From: Prosopocoilus inquinatus
Lineage: Eukaryota > Arthropoda > Insecta > Coleoptera > Lucanidae
Reading direction: 5' to 3'
Length of the DNA: 64,000 bases
Assembly (NCBI GenBank): GCA_036172665.1
Contig: JAYKNF010000014.1
Location: 4,043,501 to 4,107,500, forward strand
Of this stretch, positions 15,560 through 31,303 are shown in pieces (position 1 is the first letter of the stretch; each line of letters opens with the position of its first letter). The notes beneath the pieces are model-generated. The model was not told the DNA's origin. It saw only the letters and a program-made list of their open reading frames with translations, and made no database searches. Position numbers and translations under genes: made by a program.

Positions 15560-18500
15560 GTCAAATAACATTATAGATGAGTAAGGATCGATTAGATACA
15601 TCACAGGAACAACGCTAATACGTGTTGTTTCGTTTAAAACTATTTCCAGCTTCTGCTGCGTCCGAAAACGTCGTATCTCACATCAGAGTTACTGGAGTCC
15701 ATCCAAACGTCAAATAACATGATAGATAAGTAAGGATCGATTAGATACAGCACAGGGACAGCGCTAATACGTGTTGTTTCGTTTAAAACTATTTCCAGAT
15801 CCTGCTGCGTCCAAAAACTTTGTATATCACATCAGACTTACTGGAGTGTATCCAAACGTTAAATAACATGTTAGATAAGTAAGGATCGTTTAGATACATC
15901 ACAGGAACAACGCTAATAGGTGTTGTTTCGTTCAAAACTATTTCCAGCTTCTGCTGCGTATGAAATCTTTGTATCTCTCATCCTAGTTACTGGAGTACAT
16001 CCAAACGTCAAATAACATGATAGATGAGTAAGGATCGATTAGATACATCACAGGAACAACGCTAATACGTGTTGTTTCGTTTAATACTATTTCCAGCTTC
16101 TGCTGCGTCCGGAAACGTCGTATCTCACATCAGAGTTACTGGAGTCCATCGAAACGTCAAATAACATGATAGATGAGTAAGGATCGATTAGATACATCAC
16201 AGGAACAACGCTAATGCCTGTTGCTTCGTTTAAAACTATTTCCAGCTTCTGCTGCGTCCGAGAACTTCGTATCTCACGTCAGGGTTACTGGAGTCCATCC
16301 AAACGTCAAATAACATGATAGATAAGTAAGGATCGATTAGATACAGCACAGGGACAACGCTAATACGTGTTGTTTCGTTTAAAACTATTTCCAGCTCCTG
16401 CTGCGTCCAAAAACTTTGTATCTCACATCAGACTTACTGGAGTGTATCCAAACGTTAAATAACATGTTAGATAAGTAAGGATCGTTTAGATACATCACAG
16501 GAACAACGCTAATAGGTGTTGTTTCGTTCAAAACTATTTCCAGCTTCTGCTGCGTATGAAATCTTTGTATCTCTCATCCTAGTTACTGGAGTACATCCAA
16601 ACGTCAAATAACATGATAGATGAGTAAGGATCGATTAGATACATCACAGGAACAACGCTAATACGTGTTGTTTCGTTCAAAACTATCTCCAGCTTCTGCT
16701 GCGTCCAAAAACTTTGTATCTCACATCAGAGTTACTGGAGTCCATCCAAAAGTCAAATAATATGATAGATGAGTAAGGATCGATTAGATACATCACAGGA
16801 ACAACGCTAATACGTGTTGTTTCGTTTAAAACTATTTCCAGCTTCGGTTGCGTCCGAGAACTTCGTATCTCAAGTCAGGGTTACTGGAGTCCATCCAAAC
16901 GTCAAATAACATGATAGATAAGTAAGGATCGATTAGATACATCACAGGAACAACGCTAATGCATGTTGTTTCGTTTAAAACTATTTCTAGCTTCAGCTGC
17001 GTCCGAGAACTTCGTATCTCACATCTAAGTTACTGGAGTCCATCGTAACGCCAAATAACATGATAGATGAGTAAGGATCGATTAGATACATCACAGGAAC
17101 AACGCTAATGCGTGTTGTTTCGTTTAAAACTATTTCCAGCTTCTGCTGCGTCCGAGAACTTCGTATCTCACGTCAGGGTTACTGGAGTCCATCCAAACGT
17201 CAAATAACATGATAGATAAGTAAGGATCGATTAGATACAGCACAGGAACAACGCTAATACGTGTTCTTTCGTTTAAAACTATTTCCAGCTCCTGCTGCGT
17301 CCCAAAACTTTGTATCTCACATCAGACTCACTGGAGTCCATCCAAACGTCAAATAATATGTTAGATAAGTAAGGATCGTTTAGATACATCACAGGAACAA
17401 CGCTAATAGGTGGTGTATCGTTCAAAACTATTTCCAGTTTCTGCTGCGTCCGAAATCTTTGTATCTCTCATCAGAGTTACTGGAGTCCACCCAAACGTCA
17501 AATAACATTATAGATGAGTAAGGATCGATTAGATACATCACAGGAACAACGCTAATACGTGTTGTTTCGTTTAAAACTATTTCCAGCTTCTGCTGCGTCC
17601 GAAAACGTCGTATCTCACATCAGAGTTACTGGAGTCCATCCAAACGTCAAATAACATGATAGATAAGTAAGGATCGATTAGATACAGCACAGGGACAACG
17701 CTAATACGTGTTGTTTCGTTTAAAACTATTTCCAGCTCCTGCTGCGTCCAAAAACTTTGTATCTCACATCAGACTTACTGGAGTGTATCCAAACGTTAAA
17801 TAACATGTTAGATAAGTAAGGATCGTTTAGATACATCACAGGAACAACGCTAATAGGTGTTGTTTCGTTCAAAACTATTTCCAGCTTCTGCTGCGTATGA
17901 AATCTTTGTATCTCTCATCCTAGTTACTGGAGTACATCCAAACGTCAAATAACATGATAGATGAGTAAGGATCGATTAGATACATCACAGGAACAACGCT
18001 AATACGTGTTGTTTCGTTTAATACTATTTCCAGCTTCTGCTGCGTCCGGAAACGTCGTATCTCACATCAGAGTTACTGGAGTCCATCGAAACGTCAAATA
18101 ACATGATAGATGAGTAAGGATCGATTAGATACATCACAGGAACAACGCTAATGCCTGTTGCTTCGTTTAAAACTATTTCCAGCTTCTGCTGCGTCCGAGA
18201 ACTTCGTATCTCACGTCAGGGTTACTGGAGTCCATCCAAACGTCAAATAACATGATAGATAAGTAAGGATCGATTAGATACAGCACAGGAACAACGCTAA
18301 TACGTGTTGTTTCGTTTAAAACTATTTCCAGCTCCTGCTGCGTCCCAAAACTTTGTATCTCACATCAGACACACTGGAGTCCATCTAAACGTCAAATAAC
18401 ATGTTAGATAAGTAAGGATCGTTTAGATACATCACAGGAACAACGCTAATAGGTGGTGTATCGTTCAAAAGTATTTCCAGCTTCTGCTGCGTCCGAAATC

Positions 18501-21500
18501 TTTGTATCTCTCATCAGAGTTACTGGAGTCCACCCAAACGTCAAATAACATGATAGATGAGTAAGGATCGATTAGATACATCACAGGAACAACGCTAATA
18601 CGTGTTGTTTCGTTTAAAACTATTTCCAGCTCCTGCTGCGTCCCAAAACTTTGTATCTCACATTAGACACACTGGAGTCCATCTAAACGTCAAATAACAT
18701 GTTAGATAAGTAAGGATCGTTTAGATACATCACAGGAACAACGCTAATAGGTGGTGTATCGTTCAAAAGTATTTCCAGCTTCTGCTGCGTCCGAAATCTT
18801 TGTATCTCTCATCAGAGTTACTGGAGTCCACCCAAACGTCAAATAACATGATAGATAAGTAAGGATCGATTAGATACAGCACAGGAACAACGCTAATACG
18901 TGTTGTTTCGTTTAAAACTATTTCCAGCTCCTGCTGCGTCCAAAAACTTTGTATCTCACATCAGAGTTACTGGAGTCCATCCAAACGTCAAATAACATGA
19001 TAGATGAGTAAGGATCGATTAGATACATCACAGGAACAACGCTAATACGTGTTGTTTCGTTTAAAACTATTTCCAGCTTCTGCTGCGTCCGAAAACTTCG
19101 TATCTCACATCAGAGTTACTGGAGTCCATCGAAACGTCAAATAACATGATAGACAAGTAAGTATCGATTAGATACAGCACAGGAACAACGCTAATACGTG
19201 TTGTTTCGTTTAAAACTATTTCCAGCTTCTGCTGCGTCCGAAAACGTCGTATCTCACATCAGAGTTACTGGAGTCCATCGAAACGTCAAATAACATGATA
19301 GATAAGTAAGGATTGATTAGATACAGCACAGGAACAACGCTAATACGTGTTGTTTCGTTTAAAACTATTTCCAGCTCCTGCTGCGTCCGAAAACTTCGTA
19401 TCTCACATCAGAGTTACTGGAGTCCATCGAAACGTCAAATAACATGATAGATAAGTAAGTATCGATTAGATACAGCACAGGAACAACGCTAATACGTGTT
19501 GTTTCGTTTAAAACTATTTCCAGCTCCTGCTGCGTCCAAAAACTTTGTATCTCACATCAGACTTACTGGAGTCCATCCAAACGTCAAATAACATGTTAGA
19601 TAAGTAAAGATCGTTTAGATACATCACAGGAACAACGCTAATACGTGTTGTTTCGTTCAAAACTATTTCCAGCTTCTGCTGCGTCCGAAATCTTTGTATC
19701 TCACATCAGAGTTACTGGAGTCCATCGAAACGTCAAATAACATGATAGATAAGTAAGTATCGATTAGATACAGCACAGGAACAACGCTAATACGTGTTGT
19801 TTCGTTTAAAACTATTTCCAGCTCCTGCTGCGTCCGATAACTTTGTATCTCACATCAGAGTTACTAGAGTCTGTCCAAACGTCAAATAACATGATAGATG
19901 AGTAAGGATCGATTAGATACATCACAGGAACAACGTTAATACGTGTTGTTTCGTTCAAAACTATTTCCAGCTTCTGCTGCGTCCAAAAACTTTGTATCTC
20001 ACATCAGAGTTACTGGAGTCCATCCAAACGTCAAATAACATGATAGATGAGTAAGGATCGATTAGATACATCACAGGAACAACGCTAATACGTGTTGTTT
20101 CGTTTAAAACTATTTCCAGCTTCTGCTGCGTCCGAGAACTTCGTATCTCACGTCAGGGTTACTGGAGTCCATCCAAACGTCAAATAACATGATAGATAAG
20201 TAAGGATCGATTAGATGCATCACAGGAACAACGCTAATGCGTGTTGTTTCGTTTAAAACTATTTCTAGCTTCAGCTGCGTCCGATAACTTCGTATCTCAC
20301 ATCTAAGTTACTGGAGTCCATCGTAACGCCAAATAACATGATAGATGAGTAAGGATCGATTAGATACATCACAGGAACAACGCTAATGCGTGTTGTTTCG
20401 TTTAAAATTATTTCCAGCTTCTGCTGCGTCCGAAAATTTCGTATCTCACATTAGAGTTACTGGAGTCCATCGAAACGTCAAATAACATAGTAGCTAAATA
20501 AGGATCGATTAGATACATCACAGGAACAACGCTAATGCGTGTTGTTTCGTTCAAAACTATTTCCAGCTTCTGCTGCGTCCGAAAACGTCGTATCTCACAT
20601 CAGAGTTACTGGAGCCCATCGAAACGTCAAATAACATGATAGATAAGTAAGGATCGATTAGATACATCACAGGAACATCGCTAATGCGTGTTGTTTCGTT
20701 TAAAACTATTTCCAGCTTCTGCTGCGTCCGAAAACGTCGTATCTCACATCAGAGTTACTGGAGCCCATCGAAACGTCAAATAACATGATAGATAAGTAAG
20801 TATCGATTAGATACAGCACAGGAACAACGCTAATACGTGTTGTTTCGTTTAAAACTATTTCCAGCTCCTGGTGCGTCCAAAAACTTTTTATCTCACATCA
20901 GACTTACTGGAGTCCATCCAAACGTCAAATAACATGTTAGATAAGTAAGGATCGTTTAGATACATCACAGGAACAACGCTAATACGTGTTGTTTCGTTCA
21001 AAACTATTTCCAGCTTCTGCTGCGTCCGAAATCTTTGTATCTCACATCAGAGTTACTGGAGTCCATCGAAACGTCAAATAACATGATAGATAAGTAAGTA
21101 TCGATTAGATACAGCACAGGAACAACGCTAATACGTGTTGTTTCGTTTAAAACTATTTCCAGCTCCTGCTGCGTCCAAAAACTTTGTATCTCACATCAGA
21201 GTTACTGGAGCCCATCGAAACGTCAAATAACATGATAGATATGTAAGGATCGATTAGATACATCACAGGAACAACGCTAATGCGTGTTGTTTCGTTTAAA
21301 ACTATTTCCAGCTTCTGCTGCGTCCGAGAACTTCGTATCTCACTTCAGGGCTACTGGAGTCCATCCAAACGTCAAATAACATAATAGATAAGTAAGGATC
21401 GATTAGATACAGCACGGGAACAACGCTAATACGTGTTGTTTCGTTTAAAACTATTTCCAGCTCCTGCTGCGACCAAAAACTTCGTATCTCACATCAGAGT

Positions 21501-24500
21501 TACTGGAGTCCATCGAAACGTCAAATAACATGATAGATAAGTAAGTATCGATTAGATACAGCACAGGAACAACGCTAATACGTGTTGTTTCGTTTAAAAC
21601 TATTTCCAGCTCCTGCTGCGTCCAAAAACTTTGTATCTCACATCAGACTTACTGGAGTCCATCCAAACGTCAAATAACATGTTAGATAAGTAAGGATCGT
21701 TTAGATACATCACAGGAACAACGCTAATACGTGTTGTTTCGTTCAAAACTATTTCCAGCTTCTGCTGCGTCCGAAATCTTTGTATCTCACATCAGAGTTA
21801 CTGGAGTCCATCGAAACGTCAAATAACATGATAGATAAGTAAGTATCGATTAGATACAGCACAGGAACAACGCTAATACGTGTTGTTTCGTTTAAAACTA
21901 TTTCCAGCTCCTGCTGCGTCCGATAACTTTGTATCTCACATCAGAGTTACTGGAGTCTGTCCAAACGTCAAATAACATGATAGATGAGTAAGGATCGATT
22001 AGATACATCACAGGAACAACGTTAATACGTGTTGTTTCGTTCAAAACTATTTCCAGCTTCTGCTGCGTCCAAAAACTTTGTATCTCACATCAGAGTTACT
22101 GGAGTCCATCCAAACGTCAAATAACATGATAGATGAGTAAGGATCGATTAGATACATCACAGGAACAACGCTAATACGTGTTGTTTCGTTTAAAACTATT
22201 TCCAGCTTCTGCTGCGTCCGAGAACTTCGTATCTCACGTCAGGGTTACTGGAGTCCATCCAAACGTCAAATAACATGATAGATAAGTAGGGATCGATTAG
22301 ATGCATCACAGGAACAACGCTAATGCGTGTTGTTTCGTTTAAAACTATTTCTAGCTTCAGCTGCGTCCGATAACTTCGTATCTCACATCTAAGTTACTGG
22401 AGTCCATCGTAACGCCAAATAACATGATAGATGAGTAAGGATCTATTAGATACATCACAGGAACAACGCTAATACGTGTTGTTTCGTTTAAAACTATTTC
22501 CAGCTTCTGCTGTGTCCGAGAACATCGTATCTCACGTCAGGGTTACTGGAGTCCATCCAAACGTCAAATAACATGATAGATAAGTAAGGATCGATTAGAT
22601 ACAGCACAGGAACAACGCTAATACGTGTTGTTTCGTTTAAAACTATTTCCAGCTCCTGCTGCGTCCCAAAACTTTGTATCTCACATCAGACTTACTGGAG
22701 TCCATCCAAACTTCAAATAACATGTTAGATAAGTAAGGATCGTTTAGATACATCACAGGAACAACGCTAATAGGTGTTGTTTCGTTCAAAACTATTTCCA
22801 GCTTCTGCTGCGTCCGAAATCTTTGTATCTCTCAACAGAGTTGCTGGAGTCCATCCAAACGTCAAATAACATGATAGATGAGTAAGGATCGATTAGATAC
22901 ATCACAGGAACAACGTTAATACGTGTTGTTTCGTTCAAAACTATTTCCAGTTTCTGCTGCGTCCGAGAACTTTGTATCTCACATCAGAGTTACTGGAGTC
23001 CGTCCAAACGTCAAACAACATGATAGATGAGTAAGGATCGTTTAGATACATCACAGGAATATCGCTAATGCGTGCTGTTTCGTTTAAAACTATTTCCAGC
23101 TCCTGCTGCGTCCGAAAACGTCGTATCTCACATCAGAGTTACTGGAGTCCATCGAAACGTCAAATAACATGATAGAAAAGTAAGGATCCATTAGATACAT
23201 CACAGGAACAACGCTAATACGTGTTGTTTCGTTCAAAACTATTTCCAGCTTCTGCTGCCTCCAAAAACTTTGTATTTCACATCAAAGTTACTGGAGTCCA
23301 TCCAAACGTAAAATAACATGATAGATGAGTAATTATCGATTAGATACATCACAGGAACATCGCTAATGCGTGTTGTTTCGTTTAAAACTATTTCCAGCTT
23401 CTGCTGCGTCCGAAAGCTTCGTATCTCACATCAGACTTACTGGAGTCCATCCAAACGTCAAATAACATGTTAGATAAGTAAGGATCGTTTAGATACATCA
23501 CAGGAACAACGCTAATACGTGTTGTTTCGTTCAAAACTATTTCCAGCTTCTGCTGCGTCCGAAATCTTTGTATCTCACATCAGAGTTACTGGAGTCCATC
23601 GAAACGTCAAGTAACATGATAGATAAGTAAGTATCGATTAGATACAGCACAGGAACAACGCTAATACGTGTTGTTTCGTTTAAAACTATTTCCAGCTCCT
23701 GCTGCGCCCAAAAACTTTGTATCTCACATCAGACTTACTGGAGTCCATCCAAACGTCAAATAATATGTTAGATAAGTAAGGATCGTTTAGATACATCACA
23801 GGAACAACGCTAATACGTGTTGTTTCGTTCAAAACTATTTCCAGCTTCTGCTGCGTCCGATAACTTTGTATCTCACATCAGAGTTACTGGAGTCTGTCCA
23901 AACGTCAAATAACATGATAGATGAGTAAGGATAGATTAGATACATTACAGGAACAACGCTAATATGTGTTGTTTCGTTTAAAACTATTTCCAGCTGCTGC
24001 TGCGTCCGAAAACGTCGTATCTCACATCAGAGTTACTGGAGTCCATCGAAATGTCAAATAACATGATAGATAAGTAAGGATCGATTAGATACAGCACAGG
24101 AACAACGCTAATGCGTGTTGTTTCGTTTAAAACTATTTCTAGCTTCAGCTGGGTCCGAGAACTTCGTATCTCACATCTAAGTTACTGGAGTTCATCGAAA
24201 CGCCAAATAACATGATGGATGAGTAAGGATCGATTAGATACATCACAGGAACAACGCTAATGCGTGTTGTTTCGTTTAAAACTATTTCCAGCTTCTGCTG
24301 CGTCCGAAAATATCGTATCTCACATTAGAGTTACTGGAGTCCATCGTAACGCCAAATAACATGTCAGATAAGTAAGGATCGTTTAGATACATCACAGGAA
24401 CAACGCTAATACGTGTTGTTTCGTTCAAAACTATTTCCAGCTTCTACCGCGTCCGAGAACTTTGTATCTCTCATCAGAGTTACTGGAGTCCATCCAAACG

Positions 24501-27500
24501 TCAAATAACATGATAGATAAGTAAGGATCGATTAGATACAGCACAGGAACAACGCTAATATGTGTTGTTTCGTTTCAAACTATTTCCAGCTGCTGCTGCG
24601 TCCGAAAATTTCGTATCTCACATTAGAGTTACTGGAGTCCATCGAAACGACAAATAACATAGCAGCTAAGTAAGGATCGATTAGATACATCACAGGAACA
24701 ACGTTAATACGTGTTGTTTCGTTCAAAACTATTTCCAGCTTCTGCTGCGTCCGAGAACTTCGTATCTCACGTCAGGGTTACTGGAGTCCATCCAAACTTC
24801 AAATAACATGATAGATAAGTAAGGATCGATTAGATGCATCACAGGAACAACGCTAATGCGTGTTGTTTCGTTTAAAACTATTTCTAGCTTCAGCTGCGTC
24901 CGATAACTTCGTATCTCACATCTAAGTTACTGGAGTCCATCCAAACGTCAAATAACATGATAGATGAGTAAGGATCGATTAGATACATCACAGGAACAAC
25001 GCTAATACGTGTTGTTTCGTTTAAAACTATTTCCAGCTTCTGCTGCGTCCGAGAACTTCGTATCTCACGTCAGGGTTACTGGAGTCCATCCAAACGTCAA
25101 ATAACATGATAGATGAGTAAGGATCGATTAGATACATCACAGAAACAACGCTAATATGTGTTGTTTCGTTTCAAACTATTTCCAGCTGCTGCTGCGTCCG
25201 AAAATTTCGTATCTCACATTAGAGTTACTGGAGTCCATCGAAACGACAAATAACATAGCAGCTAAGTAAGGATCGATTAGATACATCACAGGAGCAACGC
25301 TAATGCGTGTTGTTTCGTTTAAAACTATTTCTAGCTTCAGCTGCGTCCGAGAACTTCGTATCTCACATCTAAGTTACTGGAGTCCATCGTAACGCCAAAT
25401 AACATGATAGATGAGTAAGGATCGATTAGATACATCACAGGAACAACGTTAATACGTGTTGTTTCGTTCAAAACTATTTCCAGCTTCTGCTGCGTCCAAA
25501 AACTTTGTATCTCACATCAGAGTTACTGGAGTCCATCCAAACGTCAAATAACATGATAGATGAGTAAGGATCGATTAGATACATCACAGGAACAACGCTA
25601 ATACGTGTTGTTTCGTTTAAAACTATTTCCAGCTTCTGCTGCGTCCGAGAACTTCGTATCTCACGTCAGGGTTACTGGAGTCCATCCAAACGTCAAATAA
25701 CATGATAGATAAGTAAGGATCGATTAGATGCATCACAGGAACAACGCTAATGCGTGTTGTTTCGTTTAAAACTATTTCTAGCTTCAGCTGCGTCCGATAA
25801 CTTCGTATCTCACATCTAAGTTACTGGAGTCCATCGTAACGCCAAATAACATGATAGATGAGTAAGGATCGATTAGATACATCACAGGAACAACGCTAAT
25901 GCGTGTTGTTTCGTTTAAAACTATTTCCAGCTTCTGCTGTGTCCGAGAACATCGTATCTCACGTCAGGGTTACTGGAGTCTATCCAAACGTCAAATAACA
26001 TGATAGATAAGTAAGGATCGATTAGATGCATCACAGGAACAACGCTAATGCGTGTTGTTTCGTTTAAAACTATTTCTAGCTTCAGCTGCGTCCGATAACT
26101 TTGTATCTCACATCAGAGTTACTGGAGTCCATCCAAACGTCAAATAACATGATAGATGAGTAAGGATCGATTAGATACATCACAGGAACAACGCTAATAC
26201 GTGTTGTTTCGTTTAAAACTATTTCCAGCTCCTGCTGCGTCCCAAAACTTTGTATCTCACATCAGACTTACTGGAGTCCATCCAAACTTCAAATAACATG
26301 TTAGATAAGTAAGGATCGTTTAGATACATCACAGGAACAACGCTAATAGGTGTTGTTTCGTTCAAAACTATTTCCAGCTTCTGCTGCGTCCGAAATCTTT
26401 GTATCTCTCAACAGAGTTGCTGGAGTCCATCCAAACGTCAAATAACATGATAGATGAGTAAGGATCGATTAGATACATCACAGGAACAACACTACTACGT
26501 GTTGTTTCGTTTAAAACTATTTCCAGCTTCTGCTGCGGGCGAAAACGTCGTATCTCACATCAGAGTTACTGGAGTCCATCGAAACGTCAAATAACATGAT
26601 AGATAAGTAAGGATCGATTAGATACAGCACAGGAACAACGCTAATACGTGTTGTTTCGTTTAAAACTATTTCCAGCTCCTGCTGCGTCCAAAAACTTTGT
26701 ATCTCACATCAGACTTACTGGAGTCCATCCAAACGTTAAATAACATGTTAGATAAGTAAGGATCGTTTAGATACATCACAGGAACAACGCTAATACGTGT
26801 TGTTTCGTTTAAAACTATTTCCAGCTCCTGCTGCGTCCGAAAATTTCGTATCTCACATTAGAGTTACTGGAGTCCATCGAAACGTCAAATAACATAGTAG
26901 CTAAATAAGGATCGATTAGATACATCACAGGAACAACGCTAATGCGTGTTGTTTCGTTCAAAACTATTTCCAGCTTCTGCTGCGTCCGAAAACGTCGTAT
27001 CTCACATCAGAGTTACTGGAGCCCATCGAAACGTCAAATAACATGATAGATAAGTAAGGATCGATTAGATACATCACAGGAACATCGCTAATGCGTGTTG
27101 TTTCGTTTAAAACTATTTCCAGCTTCTGCTGCGTCCGAAAACGTCGTATCTCACATCAGAGTTACTGGAGCCCATCGAAACGTCAAATAACATGATAGAT
27201 AAGTAAGGATCGATTAGATACAGCACAGGAACAACGCTAAAACGTGTTGTTTCGTTTAAAACTATTTCCAGCTTCTGCTGCGTCCGAAAACGTCGTATCT
27301 CACATCAGAGTTACTGGAGCCCATCGAAACGTCAAATAACATGATAGATATGTAAGGATCGATTAGATACATCACAGGAACAACGCTAATGCGTGTTGTT
27401 TCGTTTAAAACTATTTCCAGCTTCTGCTGCGTCCGAGAACTTCGTATCTCACTTCAGGGCTACTGGAGTCCATCCAAACGTCAAATAACATAATAGATAA

Positions 27501-29430
27501 GTAAGGATCGATTAGATACAGCACGGGAACAACGCTAATACGTGTTGTTTCATTTAAAACTATTTCCAGCTCCTGCTGCGTCCAAAAACTTTGTATCTCA
27601 CATCAGACTTACTGGAGTCCATCCAAACGTCAAATAACATGTTAGATAAGTAAGGATCGTTTAGATACATCACAGGAACAACGCTAATACGTGTTGTTTC
27701 GTTCAAAACTATTTCCAGCTTCTACTGCGTCCGAGAACTTTGTATCTCTCATCAGAGTTACTGGAGTCCGTCCAAACGTCAAATAACATGATAGATGAGT
27801 AAGGATCGATTAGATACATCACAGGAACAACGCTAATATGTGTTGTTTCGTTTCAAACTATTTCCAGCTGCTGCTGCGTCTGAAAATTTCATATCTCACA
27901 TTAGAGTTACTGGAGTCCATCGAAACGTCAAATAACATAGTAGCTAATTAAGGATCGATTAGATACATCCCAGGAACAACGCTAATACGTGTTGTTTCGT
28001 TCAAAACTATTTCCAGCTTCTGCTGCGTCCAAAAACTTTGTATCTCACATCAGAGTTACTGGAGTCCATCCAAACGTCAAATAACATGATAGATGAGTAA
28101 GGATCGATTAGATACATCACAGGAACAACGCTAATACGTGTTGTTTCGTTTAAAACTATTTCCAGCTTCTGCTGCGTCCGAGAACTTCGTATCTCACGTC
28201 AGGGTTACTGGAGTACATCCAAACGTCAAATAACATGATAGATAAGTAAGGATCGATTAGATACATCACAGGAACAACGCTAATGCGTGTTGTTTCGTTT
28301 AAAACTATTTCTAGCTTCAGCTGCGTCCGAGAACTTCGTCTCTCATAACTAAGTTACTGGAGTCCATCGTAACGCCAAATAACATGATAGATGAGTAAGG
28401 ATCGATTAGATACATCACAGGAACAACGCTAATGCGTGTTGTTTCGTTTAAAACTATTTCCAGCTTCTGCTGCGTCCGAGAACTTCGTATCTCACGTCAG
28501 GGTTACTGGAGTCCATCCAAACTTCAAATAACATGATAGATAAGTAAGGATCGTTTAGATACATCACAGGAACAACGCTAATACGTGTTGTTTCGTTCAA
28601 AACTATTTCCAGCTTCTGCTGCGTCCGAAATCTTTGTATCTCACATCAGAGTTACTGGAGTCTATCGAAACGTCAAATAACATGATAGATAAGTAAGGAT
28701 CGATTAGATACAGCACAGGAACAACGCTAATACGTGTTGTTTCGTTTAAAACTATTTCCAGCTCCTGCTGCGTCCCAAAACTTTGTATCTCACATCAGAC
28801 TTACTGGAGTCCATCCAAACGTCAAATAACATGTTAGATAAGTAAGGATCGTTTAGATACATCACAGGAACAACGCTAATAGGTGGTGTTTCGTTCAAAA
28901 CTATTTCCAGCTTCTGCTGCGTCCGAAATCTTTGTATTTCTCATCAGAGTTACTGGAGTCCATCCAAACGTCAAATACCATGATAGATGAGTAAGGATCG
29001 ATTATATACATCACAGGAACAACGCTAATACGTGTTGTTTCGTTTAAAACTATTTCCAGCTTCTGCTGCGTCCGAAAACGTCGTATCTCACATCAGAGTT
29101 ACTGGAGTCCATCGAAACGTCAAATAACATGATAGATAAGTAAGGATTGATTAGATACAGCACAGGAACAACGCTAATACGTGTTGTTTCGTTTAAAACT
29201 ATTTCCAGCTCCTGCTGCGTCCGAAAACTTCGTATCTCACTTCAGAGTTACTGGAGTCCATCGAAACGTCAAATAACATGATAGATAAGTAAGTATCGAT
29301 TAGATACAGCACAGGAACAACGCTAATACGTGTTGTTTCGTTTAAAACTATTTCCAGCTCCTGCTGCGTCCAAAAACTTTGTATCTCACATCAGACTTAC
29401 TGGAGTCCATCCAAACGTCAAATAACATGT
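15560..29430 (+). repeat. 96-monomer higher-order repeat, copy B (about 93 monomers retained)
   Basis: This block tracks copy A base for base at +14,304. Reading the two side by side I found only about five substitutions: near 6875/21179, 8143/22443, 10474/24778, 12235/26539 and 13671/27975. That implies a very recent duplication or active homogenisation. The match breaks near 29430, where copy A would read TAAGGATCG but the sequence has TAAAGATCG, a variant belonging to 5.3 kb. The last three or so monomers of the unit are therefore replaced by another segment. The difference count is by eye and may be incomplete. Confidence 0.88.
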
Positions 29431-31303
29431 TAGATAAGTAAAGATCGTTTAGATACATCACAGGAACAACGCTAATACGTGTTGTTTCGTTCAAAACTAT
29501 TTCCAGCTTCTGCTGCGTCCGAAATCTTTGTATCTCACATCAGAGTTACTGGAGTCCATCGAAACGTCAAATAACATGATAGATAAGTAAGTATCGATTA
29601 GATACAGCACAGGAACAACGCTAATACGTGTTGTTTCGTTTAAAACTATTTCCAGCTCCTGCTGCGTCCGATAACTTTGTATCTCACATCAGAGTTACTA
29701 GAGTCTGTCCAAACGTCAAATAACATGATAGATGAGTAAGGATCGATTAGATACATCACAGGAACAACGTTAATACGTGTTGTTTCGTTCAAAACTATTT
29801 CCAGCTTCTGCTGCGTCCAAAAACTTTGTATCTCACATCAGAGTTACTGGAGTCCATCCAAACGTCAAATAACATGATAGATGAGTAAGGATCGATTAGA
29901 TACATCACAGGAACAACGCTAATACGTGTTGTTTCGTTTAAAACTATTTCCAGCTTCTGCTGCGTCCGAGAACTTCGTATCTCACGTCAGGGTTACTGGA
30001 GTCCATCCAAACGTCAAATAACATGATAGATAAGTAAGGATCGATTAGATGCATCACAGGAACAACGCTAATGCGTGTTGTTTCGTTTAAAACTATTTCT
30101 AGCTTCAGCTGCGTCCGATAACTTCGTATCTCACATCTAAGTTACTGGAGTCCATCGTAACGCCAAATAACATGATAGATGAGTAAGGATCGATTAGATA
30201 CATCACAGGAACAACGCTAATGCGTGTTGTTTCGTTTAAAATTATTTCCAGCTTCTGCTGCGTCCGAAAATTTCGTATCTCACATTAGAGTTACTGGAGT
30301 CCATCGAAACGTCAAATAACATAGTAGCTAAATAAGGATCGATTAGATACATCACAGGAACAACGCTAATGCGTGTTGTTTCGTTCAAAACTATTTCCAG
30401 CTTCTGCTGCGTCCGAAAACGTCGTATCTCACATCAGAGTTACTGGAGCCCATCGAAACGTCAAATAACATGATAGATAAGTAAGGATCGATTAGATACA
30501 TCACAGGAACATCGCTAATGCGTGTTGTTTCGTTTAAAACTATTTCCAGCTTCTGCTGCGTCCGAAAACGTCGTATCTCACATCAGAGTTACTGGAGCCC
30601 ATCGAAACGTCAAATAACATGATAGATAAGTAAGTATCGATTAGATACAGCACAGGAACAACGCTAATACGTGTTGTTTCGTTTAAAACTATTTCCAGCT
30701 CCTGGTGCGTCCAAAAACTTTGTATCTCACATCAGACTTACTGGAGTCCATCCAAACGTCAAATAACATGTTAGATAAGTAAGGATCGTTTAGATACATC
30801 ACAGGAACAACGCTAATACGTGTTGTTTCGTTCAAAACTATTTCCAGCTTCTGCTGCGTCCGAAATCTTTGTATCTCACATCAGAGTTACTGGAGTCCAT
30901 CGAAACGTCAAATAACATGATAGATAAGTAAGTATCGATTAGATACAGCACAGGAACAACGCTAATACGTGTTGTTTCGTTTAAAACTATTTCCAGCTCC
31001 TGCTGCGTCCAAAAACTTTGTATCTCACATCAGAGTTACTGGAGCCCATCGAAACGTCAAATAACATGATAGATATGTAAGGATCGATTAGATACATCAC
31101 AGGAACAACGCTAATGCGTGTTGTTTCGTTTAAAACTATTTCCAGCTTCTGCTGCGTCCGAGAACTTCGTATCTCACTTCAGGGCTACTGGAGTCCATCC
31201 AAACGTCAAATAACATAATAGATAAGTAAGGATCGATTAGATACAGCACGGGAACAACGCTAATACGTGTTGTTTCGTTTAAAACTATTTCCAGCTCCTG
31301 CTG
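29280..31303 (+). repeat. Third copy of the 5.1-7.2 kb satellite segment
   Basis: This segment matches about 5142-7165 at an offset of 24,138 bp (162 monomers). TAAAGATCG lies at 5301 and 29439, and the rare GCGACC variant lies at 7165 and 31303. At 31303 the register changes to one matching 13.3-14.4 kb: CCAGCTTCTACTGCG is at 13411 and 31440, a difference of 18,029 bp or 121 monomers. The segment is therefore a recombinant of two distant parts of the 96-monomer unit, joined inside a monomer without loss of phase. Limits are approximate because flanking monomers are similar. Confidence 0.8.
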
